A DNA stretch of 64,000 bases. It comes from JABFRG01 sp038210445 (GTDB taxonomy: Bacteria; Myxococcota_A; Polyangia; Polyangiales; Polyangiaceae). The stretch spans positions 16,278 through 80,277 of the forward strand of contig JBBQWQ010000035.1 in NCBI GenBank assembly GCA_038210445.1, written 5' to 3'. Position 1 is the first letter of the stretch. The number at the start of each line of letters is the position of its first letter. A program made the translations under genes and the position numbers. Positions 44,052 to 55,426 of the stretch are shown here, piece after piece. Under the pieces are notes generated by a model. That model saw only the letters and a program-made list of their open reading frames with translations, was not told where the DNA came from and did no database searches.

Positions 44052-45961
44052 TTGGCGTCCCCGTCGCTCCGGAGGCGCGGGGCCTCGACCTCGATGGACT
44101 TCACCTTGAGCTCCAGGAGCTGCTCCGGCGAGACCTTGTTGGGCGCGTCGGTCATGAGGTCCGTCCCGCGCTGGGTCTTGGGGAACGGAATGACGTCGCG
44201 CAGGCTCTCGGCGCCGGAGAGCAGCATGGCCAAGCGGTCCATGCCGATGGCGATGCCGCCGTGGGGGGGCGCGCCGAACTTGAGCGCGTCGAGCAAGAAG
44301 CCGAACTTGGTGCGAGCCTCTTCGTCTTGGATTCCCAGCGCACGGAACACCTTGGCTTGCACCTCGGGGTCGTGGAGTCGAATGGACCCGCCGCCGATCT
44401 CGAAGCCGTTGAGCACGAGATCGTAGCGGTAGCACAGGACCTTGCCAGGGTCGGTGTCGAGCATGGCCACGCACTCGTCGTGCGGCCGCGTGAAGGCGTG
44501 GTGGGCGGCTACCCAGGTCTTCTTCTCGTCGTCGTACTCGAAGAGCGGCGGGTTCACCACCCACAGGAACTCGAACTTGCCGCCGTGACCGCTCTCTGGG
44601 ATGAGCCCGAACTTCTTTGCAAGATGCACGCGAAGGTTCGCCATCACGGTCTGCACCGTGGACTCTTTACCGAACTGGAAGAGGAGAATGTCGCCGTCCT
44701 TGGCGCCGGCGGCGGCGTTGATGGCGAGGCGCAGATCGTCGGTGATGGTTTTGGCGAGCGGCGACTGCACCCAGGCGCCGGTGGCGTCGACCTTGGCGCG
44801 AGCCAGCCCCTTGGAGCCCATCCCCTTGACGAAGTCTTCGAGCTTGTCGAGCTCGGTGCGCGAGGTCTTGGCCACCAGCTCGGCGGGAATGCGGAGCGCC
44901 TTGACGATCTCGGTGGGGAGGTCGCGGCGGTACTTGCCCGAGGTGAACTTGTCGGCGATGTCCTTCCAGAAGGAAACGCCGCCACCGTTCTGCTCGATCA
45001 CCAGCGTGGTGATGTCGGTGTGGGGCATGCCGAAGCGCATGTCGGGCTTGTCGTTGCCGTAGTTGCCCATCGACTCCTCGAAGGGCATCTGCGGAAAGCG
45101 ACCGCTCGGGTACTTCTCCTTCAGATCGATGCCGAGCACCTCTTTCCAGATGCCAAAAACCAGGCCTTCCATGGTGCGGAAGACGTCGTCCTGGTTCACG
45201 AACGACATCTCGACGTCGATCTGGGTGAACTCCGGCTGCCGGTCGAGACGCAGGTCTTCGTCGCGGAAGCATTTGACGATCTGGAAGTAGCGGTCGAAGC
45301 CCGCCACCATGAAAAGCTGCTTGAAGAGCTGCGGGCTCTCGGCGAGGGCGAAGAACTTTCCGGCGTTGAGACGGCTCGGTACCAGGAAGTTGCGGGCGCC
45401 GCCCGGCGTGTACTTCACCATGTAGGGCGTCTCGAGCTCGAGGAAGCCGTGGTCGTCGAAGTAGCGACGGGTGATTTGGTTGATGCGGTGACGCACCCGC
45501 AGCGTGTGCTGAAGGGGCGCACGGCGCAGATCGAGGAAGCGATACTGCAGGCGCTTCTCTTCGCCAGTGTCGATCTGATCGAGGATCTCGAAGGGCGGCG
45601 TCTCGGCCTTGTTGAAGATGGTGAGCTCGACCACATGCACTTCGATCTCGCCGGTGGCGAGGCGCGGGTTCTTGTTCTGGCCGCGGCTCACCACCACGCC
45701 GCGAATGCCGATGACCCACTCGCTGCGCACGGCTTGCGCAGCCTGGTAGGCGACCTTGGGCGCGTCGTCGTGCCCCTTCTGGTTGGGGTCGAAGACGAGC
45801 TGGGTGATGCCTTCGCGGTCGCGCAGGTCTACGAAGACGCAACCGCCGTGGTCGCGATAGCTGGCAACCCAGCCAAAGAGAACGACCTCCTTGCCTTCGT
45901 CGGAAGCGCGAAGGGCGGCGGCGTTGTGGGTGCGCTTGAGCTCGTCGATGAACCTTGCCAC
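44048..45961 (-). CDS. aspS: Aspartyl-tRNA synthetase
   Basis: 637 aa, slightly longer than the usual ~590 of bacterial AspRS. It has the N-terminal OB-fold (VVLFGWVASYRDHGGCVFVDLRD), class II motif 1 (RTHNAAALRAS followed by LELETPYMVKYTPGGARNF), motif 2 (FYQIVKCFRDEDLRLDRQPEFTQ-like block) and motif 3 (GGIAIGMDRLAMLLSGA), with the bacterial GAD insertion between motifs 2 and 3. It charges tRNA-Asp with aspartate. The bacterial-type GAD domain suggests the form that may also serve tRNA-Asn in organisms lacking AsnRS; this cannot be decided here. It is divergent from the kinase gene. Confidence 0.97.
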   Translation of the reverse strand: MARFIDELKRTHNAAALRASDEGKEVVLFGWVASYRDHGGCVFVDLRDREGITQLVFDPNQKGHDDAPKVAYQAAQAVRSEWVIGIRGVVVSRGQNKNPRLATGEIEVHVVELTIFNKAETPPFEILDQIDTGEEKRLQYRFLDLRRAPLQHTLRVRHRINQITRRYFDDHGFLELETPYMVKYTPGGARNFLVPSRLNAGKFFALAESPQLFKQLFMVAGFDRYFQIVKCFRDEDLRLDRQPEFTQIDVEMSFVNQDDVFRTMEGLVFGIWKEVLGIDLKEKYPSGRFPQMPFEESMGNYGNDKPDMRFGMPHTDITTLVIEQNGGGVSFWKDIADKFTSGKYRRDLPTEIVKALRIPAELVAKTSRTELDKLEDFVKGMGSKGLARAKVDATGAWVQSPLAKTITDDLRLAINAAAGAKDGDILLFQFGKESTVQTVMANLRVHLAKKFGLIPESGHGGKFEFLWVVNPPLFEYDDEKKTWVAAHHAFTRPHDECVAMLDTDPGKVLCYRYDLVLNGFEIGGGSIRLHDPEVQAKVFRALGIQDEEARTKFGFLLDALKFGAPPHGGIAIGMDRLAMLLSGAESLRDVIPFPKTQRGTDLMTDAPNKVSPEQLLELKVKSIEVEAPRLRSDGDAK

Positions 45962-46264
45962 GGCAATACCTCGAACCCCGCGATTTGTAGGCCCAGAAGG
46001 CCGAAGCCACCCGGATCGGGGGTCTGCCGACGGTACTCGCAGGGCAAGGAAAAATCGACGCCGTTCTCGCGGCCCCGGCTCAGAGGCCAGCGTTGAAGGA
46101 GAACGGGTAGGCGTTCACGACCGTAGGGCTCTGCGCGGTCGGAAGTGCCAGGAGCGCACCTGACGCACGATGCAGCTCTCGGAGGAACGCACGCTAGAGA
46201 AGAACGGCCAGCTCGACCTTGCAAAAATCTCGCGACAACACGCGTGTGCTGCTACCCCTTCTAC
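45962..46264. other. Divergent interval between aspS and the kinase gene
   Basis: About 300 bp of leader for both genes. Apart from the 24-bp element I see no structured leader, T-box or terminator-like hairpin of the kind that controls tRNA synthetase genes in Gram-positive bacteria. Confidence 0.6.
46052..46075. repeat. 24-bp element, copy 1
   Basis: A 24-bp stretch beginning AAATCGACGCCGTTCTCGCG recurs at 52230-52253 with one mismatch. Here it lies in the divergent interval between aspS and the kinase gene. Its context, upstream of plus-strand genes at both sites, makes a regulatory or boundary role possible, or it is a scattered small repeat. Confidence 0.6.
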
Positions 46265-48097
<1,833 letters not shown>

Positions 48098-48264
48098 CCG
48101 AGAGAGAGGGGGGCAGCTCGGGAGTGTCGGCTCGAGTCGACACTCGCACGGCGCGGCGATCCACCGGCGTGGTGCGGACCCCGGGAAATTGCCGACGAAA
48201 CCGCGGTCTCTTTCTTGCGCCACGGGAATCGTTCGATGGCACGGGCGTCGCAATGCTCGTCGTC

Positions 48265-49233
48265 ATGCGAACCCCTCTTCTGCCGTGCCTCACGTTTGCG
48301 GTCGCCACGCTCGCCACTTCTCTCGCCTCTGCCAGGAACGCGCCGCCACCCGCGCCGAACAGCGTCGAAGGTATGGCGCTCGACGTCCGCGCGCCCGAGC
48401 TGGTACGCAACGTGTTCCTCCTCGAGCGCACGGAAGATCTCAAGGTGCTCTTCCCGAAGCTCGACGCACGTTGGCTGGTCCACACCACCAAGGCGGTCAC
48501 CGATGGTTTCTTCCTTGCCAGCTCGTGGGGCAACTACCACAGCCTGCTTTCGAAACCGGGCGAGGCCGGCGTGCTCGAGCTCGGCCTGCTGCGACAGCCC
48601 AATTGGTACACGTTCGCGCCCTACGGCTGGGCCATGGGGTGGGAGGCGATGGACGAGGAGCAGGGGGCGGATCTCTCGTTCCACGGTCTTGTGCCGAATA
48701 AGTTCCCCCCGCTCGCGAAGGAGACGCCGGGCTTCGTGCTGGGTGCCGCCCGGAACGGCCACGTGCGATTCCTGGCGCTCGATGGGAGCACCTACGAGGT
48801 GCCGGCATCCGAGTTGGCGATGGGCCCGGGCACCGCGGCCGATTGGCCCAAGGGCGTGCAGCACACGATATACGTCGACAGCGATGGCTCCTACGCCAAG
48901 GCCAAAGGCGCGCCGGAAGACCGCCCGTGGGAGCCGCCGCCGAAGCGGATCGTCGACGGCCTGCAGGCGACCCGCACCGCACTCAACGCCTGCAACGCGC
49001 GGGTGTGGCGACCGGCGGCCCCCATCTACGCTGCGATCGATGCCTCCAACATTTCGGAGAGCACCAAGGAGGCGCGCCGCCAGCAGGTCTCAGACCGCTA
49101 CACCGCAGCGGCCTTCGCCACATGCCGCGCGAGCTTCGTGGCCCACGCCAAGTCGATTCTCGCCGTGAACGAGGACCGCAAGAAGAACCGCACCGCGCTC
49201 TACGAGGCCAACAAGGCCCGCTTCGGTCACTGA
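48265..49233 (+). CDS. Exported protein of unknown function
   Basis: 322 aa from ATG at 48265 (an in-frame ATG at 48253 adds four residues). MRTPLLPCLTFAVATLATSLASA is a Sec signal. The mature part is beta-rich (VRNVFLLERTEDLKVLFPK, DGFFLASSWGNYHSL) with a helical C-terminal part holding TYTAAAFATCRASFVAH. No family is recognised. It lies between the kinase and the FHA regulator genes on the same strand, so a link to their signalling is possible but only inferred. Confidence 0.72.
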   Translation: MRTPLLPCLTFAVATLATSLASARNAPPPAPNSVEGMALDVRAPELVRNVFLLERTEDLKVLFPKLDARWLVHTTKAVTDGFFLASSWGNYHSLLSKPGEAGVLELGLLRQPNWYTFAPYGWAMGWEAMDEEQGADLSFHGLVPNKFPPLAKETPGFVLGAARNGHVRFLALDGSTYEVPASELAMGPGTAADWPKGVQHTIYVDSDGSYAKAKGAPEDRPWEPPPKRIVDGLQATRTALNACNARVWRPAAPIYAAIDASNISESTKEARRQQVSDRYTAAAFATCRASFVAHAKSILAVNEDRKKNRTALYEANKARFGH

Positions 49234-49260
49234 CCGCCGAGCGCGAGCCCACGCAGCGCC

Positions 49261-50580
49261 ATGGTACGCTTCCGCGCCAGAGGTAGCTCGGTGCTCATCC
49301 ACGAAATATCGACGCTCAAGCTCGACGACCACGCGCTGCGCCCGGTCACCGAGCTGCACTGGACCGACGACACCGGCGTGCGCGACTTCCGCCTGGGTAG
49401 CACCATCACGCTGGGCTCCGATCGTAGCTGCGGCTGCATGGTGGCGCACCCCACGGTCTCGCGCGTGCACGCCGAGCTCGTCCCCTCGCCAGAGGGTCTG
49501 TGGGTGCGCGATCTCGGGAGTCGCAACGGCGTATTCGTACAGAACGTGCGGGTGCGTGAGGCGCTCGCCCGCGCCGGTGACGAGCTGCGCTTCGGCGCCG
49601 CCACCGTGCGAACCCAGGCCGCGACTGCTCCAGCGCGCGTTCCGCTATGGCCCTACGCGCGCTTCGGCGACTTGCTGGGGCAGAGCGAGACGATGCGCGA
49701 GCTGTTCGCCAAGCTGGCGAAGGTGGCCGCCACGCCGCTCTCGGTGCTGGTGCTCGGCGAGACGGGCACCGGCAAGGAGCTGGTCGCTCGGGCCCTGCAC
49801 GAGGCGTCGCTGCGCCCGAAGGGTCCCTTCCTGGTAGTCGATTGCGGCGCGCTGCCAGAGAATCTCATGGAGTCGGAGCTCTTCGGCCACGAGGCAGGCG
49901 CGTTCACCGGCGCCCAGCGAGCGCGCGACGGGGTCTTCGCAGCCGCGCGCGGGGGCACGGTCTTCCTCGACGAGATAGGCGAGCTCCCGGCGCTCATGCA
50001 GAGCCGACTTTTGCGCGTGCTCGAGAGCGGCGAGGTGAAGCGGGTCGGGGCAAATCGCTACGAGAAGGTCGACGCGCGCGTGCTCGCAGCCACGCACCGC
50101 GACCTGCATCGCATGGTCAACGAAGGTACGTTTCGCGAGGACCTCTACTTCCGCCTCGCGGTGGTCACGGTACGGGTGCCGTCGCTGCGGGAGCGACGCG
50201 AAGACATTCCGCTCCTGGTGCAGCACTTCGCCGAGGGCCACGAAGGCGAACGTATCGATGCGCTGGTGAAGGCCGCCATGGGCGCGGCGTGGCCGGGCAA
50301 CCTGCGCGACCTGAAGAACTTCGTGATGCGGTCGCTGGTGCTCGGACCGGAGCTCGGCGGCGGCGACGCGAACGAGGGCCCTTCCGATCCGCTCCACATC
50401 GACGTCTCTGAGCCGTACAAGGTGGTGCGCGACCGCGTGGTCGACCACGTGGAGCGGGTGTACGTGGAGCAGCTCATGGCGGAGCACCGTGGCAACGTGA
50501 GCGCCGCGGCGCGCGCCGCCGGTATGAACCGAACCTGGCTTCACGAGCTCATCAAGCGCCACGCCATCACCGGTCGCTAG
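49261..50580 (+). CDS. FHA-domain sigma-54-dependent transcriptional activator
   Basis: 439 aa. Residues about 20-110 are an FHA domain (RLGSTITLGSDRSCG, VSRVHAELVPS, LGSRNGVFV) that binds phosphothreonine, so input can come from a Ser/Thr kinase. Residues about 135-365 are the sigma-54 AAA+ domain with Walker A GETGTGKE, sigma-54 loop GAFTGA and Walker B FLDEI. The C-terminus has a Fis-type HTH (GNVSAAARAAGMNRTWLHELI). It activates RNA polymerase-sigma-54. The kinase gene upstream is a natural partner. The gene at 50703 follows a sigma-54-like element. Confidence 0.93.
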   Translation: MVRFRARGSSVLIHEISTLKLDDHALRPVTELHWTDDTGVRDFRLGSTITLGSDRSCGCMVAHPTVSRVHAELVPSPEGLWVRDLGSRNGVFVQNVRVREALARAGDELRFGAATVRTQAATAPARVPLWPYARFGDLLGQSETMRELFAKLAKVAATPLSVLVLGETGTGKELVARALHEASLRPKGPFLVVDCGALPENLMESELFGHEAGAFTGAQRARDGVFAAARGGTVFLDEIGELPALMQSRLLRVLESGEVKRVGANRYEKVDARVLAATHRDLHRMVNEGTFREDLYFRLAVVTVRVPSLRERREDIPLLVQHFAEGHEGERIDALVKAAMGAAWPGNLRDLKNFVMRSLVLGPELGGGDANEGPSDPLHIDVSEPYKVVRDRVVDHVERVYVEQLMAEHRGNVSAAARAAGMNRTWLHELIKRHAITGR

Positions 50581-50643
50581 CCGCCTGGATCTCCCCCGCT
50601 CCAGGGTGTCGGGTGCGCCCGACGAAGCTTCCTGAGTCTGTCC

Positions 50644-50689
50644 CGTAAGTTCCCGTAAACACGTAAACTTACGACGGCACGGGTCTTGG
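50644..50689 (+). promoter_or_regulatory. Inverted repeat and sigma-54-like -24/-12 element
   Basis: An inverted repeat CGTAAGTT / AACTTACG (50644-50651 and 50666-50673) with two further CGTAAA copies between is followed at 50675-50688 by CGGCACGGGTCTTGG, close to TGGCACG-N4-TTGC: the -24 GG is present, but the -12 GC reads GG. It lies 14 bp before the ATG of 50703. Weakly supported as a promoter, but the place after a sigma-54 activator gene is suggestive. Confidence 0.4.
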
Positions 50690-50702
50690 AAGACTGGGTT
50701 TC

Positions 50703-52214
50703 ATGAACAAGCGCACGATGCTCTGGGCAATGTTGGGTACGACGATGACCGCGGCAGTCGTGCTGCCCGCTTGCAGCGAGACCGTCGACCCGCCGCCCAT
50801 CGGCGATCAGGCTGCTGTGGAGTTCAAGGCCGAGGCGGTGGTCACCGACGACGCCTTCGAAGCCGACGTGACGGTGCTGCCGACCTCGCTCGTCATCGCC
50901 AAGACCACCGCCTCTAAGTCCCTCGCCGCCATCAAGGTGGGGAGCGTGGTGGTGGGCGAGCCCGGCCCGGTCAAGGACCGCAACCCCTACGGATTTCTCC
51001 GGCGCGTGGTGGGTCAGAAGGACCTCGGCGACAGCGTCTCGTTCGAGACCGAAGAGGCGGAGCTCATGGACGCCGTGAACGAGGCGCACATGAACCTCGA
51101 CAGCGACCAGGTGGCGTACGATCTCTCGGAGTGGGGCGACGTGGGCGCCACGCTGGTCGATGCGCCGAGCGACGCTGCACTCGGGCTCAAGACCGAAGGC
51201 CCCAAGGCCGACCCCAAAACGCCCAAGGGTTTCCAGGCGAGCGGCAAAAACGGCGGCTTCACCTTCGGTCTCGACGAGCGCCCCATCATCGACCGGGGAC
51301 CGATTCACGTGCTGGTGGGCGCGACCGTCACTGCGTCGCCCAAGTTCAAGGCGAAGATCGACCTCGTGGACTGCAAATGGAAGGGCTTGGGCCCGCTCGG
51401 TTGCGCCGGCGGCATCAAAATCAAGAACGAGCTCAAGGTCGACGCCGGCGTCAAGCTCGACGCCTCGGCCTGGATCAAGGTGCAGGCGGCTTCGCAGGGG
51501 GAGGCGCCCAAGGCCACCTACTCGTTTCTGAAGAAGCCCAAGCTGCTCTTCACCTACACGGGCTTCGCCGGCATTCCCTTCCAGGTGTTCGGCAACGTCG
51601 AGGCCACCTGCAGCGCTTCCACCGAGGGCGTGCTCGACGCCAAGTGGGCGGTGAACATGAAGGGCTACCCTCGCGCGAGCTTCGGTCACGACGAGAAGAA
51701 GGGCTGGTTCTTCGACGGCTCGAACCTCGACGACATCCACTTCTCGTGGGCGCCGCCCAGCGCCACCAAGGCTTCCGTCTCGGCGCAGTGTGGCCTCGAC
51801 GTGAAGCTGGAGCTGCGCATCGCCGGCATTCCGGCGCACGGTCCGCACGCCTCGTTCGGCCCCTACATCAAGGCGAAGACCGAGCCCGACTGCGTGACCC
51901 GCGTCACCCTCACGCCAGGCGTGGGCGCTCACGTGGGTGTAGATCGCACCGAGATCGACGTTAAGGTACACAAGTGGAGCATGGAGTGGAAAGGCCACGA
52001 CTTCGACATTCCGCTCAAGTCGCTGGCCACCACCGTGGGTGTGTATTGCGTGGGCGGATGCGCGGACCAGGCCGATGGGTACCTCTGCGTCCCCGGCGGC
52101 GACGACAAGAAGCCGCACCTGCTCGAGTGCAAAGGCGGCAAGACCATCACCGAGCGCACGTGCGACACCTTCTGCGTGGCGCAGCCCAACGATCCTTCGC
52201 CCCAGTGCATGTGA
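50703..52214 (+). CDS. Large lipoprotein, unknown function
   Basis: 503 aa. The signal LWAMLGTTMTAAVVLPAC carries a lipobox. The mature part is long, beta-rich and with few hydrophobic runs: an N-terminal domain (VEFKAEAVVTDDAFEADVTV), a central one (GPIHVLVGATVTASPKFKAKI) and a C-terminal one with Cys pairs (YCVGGCADQADGYLCVPGGD, CDTFCVAQPND). It resembles myxobacterial surface lipoproteins without a known family. It may be controlled by the activator at 49261, given the upstream element, but this is only inferred. Confidence 0.75.
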   Translation: MNKRTMLWAMLGTTMTAAVVLPACSETVDPPPIGDQAAVEFKAEAVVTDDAFEADVTVLPTSLVIAKTTASKSLAAIKVGSVVVGEPGPVKDRNPYGFLRRVVGQKDLGDSVSFETEEAELMDAVNEAHMNLDSDQVAYDLSEWGDVGATLVDAPSDAALGLKTEGPKADPKTPKGFQASGKNGGFTFGLDERPIIDRGPIHVLVGATVTASPKFKAKIDLVDCKWKGLGPLGCAGGIKIKNELKVDAGVKLDASAWIKVQAASQGEAPKATYSFLKKPKLLFTYTGFAGIPFQVFGNVEATCSASTEGVLDAKWAVNMKGYPRASFGHDEKKGWFFDGSNLDDIHFSWAPPSATKASVSAQCGLDVKLELRIAGIPAHGPHASFGPYIKAKTEPDCVTRVTLTPGVGAHVGVDRTEIDVKVHKWSMEWKGHDFDIPLKSLATTVGVYCVGGCADQADGYLCVPGGDDKKPHLLECKGGKTITERTCDTFCVAQPNDPSPQCM

Positions 52215-52229
52215 GAAGGGAGTCGGGGG

Positions 52230-52253
52230 AAATCGACGCCGTTCTCTCGGCCC
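52230..52253. repeat. 24-bp element, copy 2
   Basis: The same 24-bp stretch as at 46052-46075 with one mismatch, here directly after the lipoprotein stop and before the membrane protein start. Confidence 0.6.
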
Positions 52254-52286
52254 ACCGGGCCGCCGTCTGGTACCCCGGGAGACGGC

Positions 52287-54122
52287 ATGGTTTCTCCATC
52301 GCTTCTCCAGAAAGCCCGCGCGGCGCTGCCGAACGCCCGAACGGTGGCGCAGGCCGCGGCGTGCCTTGCGCCGATGCTGGTGGCGATGGGGTCGGCCAGC
52401 AACGCCGTCGATGCGGCGCACGACGCTGGCGTGGTGCGCACACTCGGGCGCTCCGGGGCGGGGCTTTTTCATGGGCCCGATCTCGTCCTGGCCGGCCTCG
52501 GCAACCTGCTCCCGCTGGGAACTCGGGCGTTTCGCGCCGGCGCGCCTTCGGCACTGGTGGCAGGCCTTCTCGGGGTGCTTGCCTTCGAGCTGGCCTTCGC
52601 GGCGCTCGGCACCCATGCGCTTTCAAACCGCGAAGGGCTCGGTCGCGGTACTGCCGGAGGCGTTCGTCCGCGAACCCGCGCCGGCCTCTCGCTCATCGCC
52701 TCGCTGGTGGTGACGCTCTCGCCGATCGTCCAGTTCGAGGCGACTTCCCCGGGGAGCGCGCTGCTGGGCGCGTGCCTTGCGCTCCTGCCCATCGTCCTGG
52801 GGCTTCGCGAACCAACGTCTCCGGTTCCCATGGCGCGCTTCGGACTTCTCGTGGGCCTGGCCTTCGCAGAAGAGCCGCTGCTCGGCGTCGTGGCGCTGGT
52901 GGCAACGCTCGCGGTGGCGCCCAAGCTCTGGACCGAATTCTCCAGGTCGGCCGGGCTGTTTTTCGGTGGCCTCGCGGTGGGGCTCTTGCCCATGGGATGG
53001 GCGGCCATGGATTCGCTGCACGAAGGCGTGCGTGTGCCCTGGATGGCGGCGGCCATGGGCGATCGCGGCGTCGCCTCGGTGAGCACGCTTTCAGCCTTCG
53101 TGCGCAGCGAGGTGGGGTACCTCGAGCTGGCGCTGGCCTCGGCGGGGTTCGTGGTGATGGTGCGTCACGCCGGCCGCGAGCGTCGCCTCGCGCTGGCCTT
53201 CGCGGGGGTGGTGCTGGTGTCGGGCCTCGGCATCTACGCCGGCGCGGCGGCGGGCGCCGTGCGCTTCTCGGCGCTGGCCATCGCCGGCACCACCGTGCTC
53301 GCGGCCTCCGGAGCGAGCGCGCTGTGGGCGCTTACCGCCACCGTGGCCCATGCACGCATTCCGTTCGCGGCCGCCAGCGCCACCATGATGCAGGTGCTGT
53401 TCTTGGCTGCACCGCTCCGCATGCTCGACGAGACCGAGACGCGGAATGCGCTGCGCGGCGAGTCGACCACCCACCTGTGGGAAGAGCTGGCCTTCGACGA
53501 CATTCCTCCGCGTGCGCTGCTGCTGGTCTCGGAAGACAGGCTCTACAGCCGCGTGCGAGCGGCGCGCGCCGCCGGCACCATGCGCCCGGACATCGACGTG
53601 TTGCCTACCTTCGCGCTCGACGCGCGCTCGGCCCGCACCGTCATCGCGCGCGAACCGAAGCTCACCTCGGTGGTGCGCGACATGATGATCGCCGGCACGC
53701 CCTCCGAGCTCTCGCTCTCGGAGCTCTCGGCGGCGCGACCGCTGGTGCTCGAGTTCGGCGCCACCTGGGACCGCGGCCTGGCGCGCCATCTCTTGCCCGC
53801 CGGTCTGTTCACCCGCTTCGAAGGCGAGCCGCGCGGCATCTCCGATCGGCGCATCGCCCTCGACAAGCAGATGGGGGCGCGCGATCGCGTGGCTGGCGCC
53901 ATTCTTCCCAGCAAGAACCCGGAGCTGGTGAAGCTCACGGTGCGCGCCCTGCGCATTCGCGCCATCTCCACCGCCGTCACCGGCGAGCGCGAGTCGACCT
54001 CGCGGGCCCTCGACGACCTGCGCATGTTCGCCCCGCGCGACCCGATCCTGGAAGAGCTGGTGCGCCGGGTGGTGCTCTCCAAAGGCTACATCGAGGTCGC
54101 CGACCTCGACCCCACCCGCTGA
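52287..54122 (+). CDS. Multi-span membrane protein, GT-C/DUF2723-like
   Basis: 611 aa with about 10-12 helices in residues 1-390 (AQAAACLAPMLVAMG, FLGVLAFELAFAALG-like run, LIASLVVTLSPIVQF, LLGACLALLPIVLGL, FGLLVGLAFAEEPLLGVVAL, FFGGLAVGLLPMG) and a soluble C-terminal ~220 residues. GPDLVLAGLGNLLPLGTRAFRAG and SPIVQFEATSP recall the DUF2723 group of GT-C-like O-mannosyltransferases, but the Asp-containing motif near the N-terminus is weak (DAAHDAG). Envelope glycan or protein glycosylation would follow if correct. Assignment is tentative. Confidence 0.65.
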   Translation: MVSPSLLQKARAALPNARTVAQAAACLAPMLVAMGSASNAVDAAHDAGVVRTLGRSGAGLFHGPDLVLAGLGNLLPLGTRAFRAGAPSALVAGLLGVLAFELAFAALGTHALSNREGLGRGTAGGVRPRTRAGLSLIASLVVTLSPIVQFEATSPGSALLGACLALLPIVLGLREPTSPVPMARFGLLVGLAFAEEPLLGVVALVATLAVAPKLWTEFSRSAGLFFGGLAVGLLPMGWAAMDSLHEGVRVPWMAAAMGDRGVASVSTLSAFVRSEVGYLELALASAGFVVMVRHAGRERRLALAFAGVVLVSGLGIYAGAAAGAVRFSALAIAGTTVLAASGASALWALTATVAHARIPFAAASATMMQVLFLAAPLRMLDETETRNALRGESTTHLWEELAFDDIPPRALLLVSEDRLYSRVRAARAAGTMRPDIDVLPTFALDARSARTVIAREPKLTSVVRDMMIAGTPSELSLSELSAARPLVLEFGATWDRGLARHLLPAGLFTRFEGEPRGISDRRIALDKQMGARDRVAGAILPSKNPELVKLTVRALRIRAISTAVTGERESTSRALDDLRMFAPRDPILEELVRRVVLSKGYIEVADLDPTR

Positions 54123-54132
54123 TCGTCCAGGT

Positions 54133-55395
54133 TCAGTCGCCCCGCGCGGCGTCGAGAACCAGTGGATCTTGCACGGATTCGGGGAGCTCGGCGAGCTCGG
54201 TGTCGACCGCGATGCGCACGCGCGCGCGGTCGTCGGCGGCGTGCAGCCGCTTGAGGGCGCCGTCGACCCGCGTTCGCGAAGTCGCGTCGCGACGACCGAG
54301 ACGCCGAGAAATGGCGATGCGGAGTCCGAGGGGGGTGTCAGGATCCTCGAGCGCTTGCCAGAGCTCGGGCTCCGATACGCCCATGGATCGATAGCTCCCC
54401 TCCCCCGCCGGAAAGACGTTCACCGCGTCGATGCGCTCGAGCCACGCGCGCAGCGGCTCGCCCGCGCCACGGTGCAGCGCGCCGAACACGTCCACCGCGG
54501 GCACCATCGTTGCGCTCGCCACCGCACGGTCGCGCGCGCTGCGCAGCTGCCGGGCCCAGTGGGAGCGCTCCGCGGCGCTGAGCGCCTCCAGATTGCCCTC
54601 CCAGCGCATGCCGTTGCGCAGGGTGACTTCGACGCCGTCGGCGGTGTCGACGATGTGGGTCATCTCGCCGTACGGGAGCGTGCGCACGGCGTCGACCTCC
54701 CAGTACTGAAGTCCCAAAGGCTGCATGACGCAGCTCCGGGCGCACGCAAGGCGATTGGCCGAAGCGCTAGCGTTGTACCCAACGAGAACAAGCAGCGGCA
54801 CTATCCCGTAAATGCCCAGGGAGACGCTCACCATCGGCTCCTCGCTCAAGGCGCCGAGCGCATAGGCGCCGGCGGTCCCGATGGCGGCCAGGTACGAGAG
54901 GGTTCGCAACGCGCGCGTGGGCCCCGGCGCAGGCCCGAAGGGGAAGGCCATGCCGCCGAGCCCGCCCTGCGGGAGCCCGAGCGCGCGACGCAGCGGCTCC
55001 ACGTCCTCGGGCCGCAACCCCTCGAAGACGAAGGGCCGTTGCGGCTGCGACCGATGGGTGATGGCCACGTCGACGGCGCCCTCGCCCGCGCACGTGGAGA
55101 CCCCCAGAAGGTCGGCGGTCGCCAGCTCGAACGGCGCATCGCCGGGGTACCGCGCCTCGACGCCGTCGGGGGTGGGCACGAGCTCCACGTTCTGGGTCCG
55201 GGTGGGCGCGATCGTCGACGACATCCACGCCGCGGCGAGCCCGAACAGCAAGCCCAGCGCCGCGCCCACCCAGGCAACGAAGGGGACCGGCGCGAAGGTG
55301 AGGCCGCCGGCGGCGACGGCGCAAAATGCAGCGAGGTACGTGAAAAAGGCGCTTCGAGAGCGCGGCGGCGGCCGGTTACGCCAGAGGGCCTTCAT
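54133..55395 (-). CDS. MKALWR-family membrane protein 1
   Basis: 420 aa from the ATG complementary to 55393-55395, the start shared by all three members (MKALWRNRP). There are two helices at residues about 16-60, a beta-rich segment (VELVPTPDGVEARYPGD, VDVAITHRSQP, FEGLRPEDVEPLRRALGLPQ), two helices at about 163-212, then a soluble C-terminal domain (about 300-420) with GEPLRAWLERID and ELWQALEDPDTPLGLRIAIS. No known family. Members 2 and 3 are in this window; this one and member 2 are tandem, 31 bp apart. Confidence 0.75.
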   Translation of the reverse strand: MKALWRNRPPPRSRSAFFTYLAAFCAVAAGGLTFAPVPFVAWVGAALGLLFGLAAAWMSSTIAPTRTQNVELVPTPDGVEARYPGDAPFELATADLLGVSTCAGEGAVDVAITHRSQPQRPFVFEGLRPEDVEPLRRALGLPQGGLGGMAFPFGPAPGPTRALRTLSYLAAIGTAGAYALGALSEEPMVSVSLGIYGIVPLLVLVGYNASASANRLACARSCVMQPLGLQYWEVDAVRTLPYGEMTHIVDTADGVEVTLRNGMRWEGNLEALSAAERSHWARQLRSARDRAVASATMVPAVDVFGALHRGAGEPLRAWLERIDAVNVFPAGEGSYRSMGVSEPELWQALEDPDTPLGLRIAISRRLGRRDATSRTRVDGALKRLHAADDRARVRIAVDTELAELPESVQDPLVLDAARGD

Positions 55396-55426
55396 GCGCT
55401 CTCGAGGGTAGCACCGCTCGCGCACA

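Noticed and set aside
44261..46096. Long plus-strand frame antisense to aspS
   Set aside because: aspS on the other strand has class II synthetase motifs; the antisense frame has no family features and arises from GC-rich third positions.
50577..52616. Long minus-strand frame over the lipoprotein at 50703
   Set aside because: No motif, Arg/Gly/Val/His-rich, and it spans an intergenic gap and parts of two plus-strand genes.
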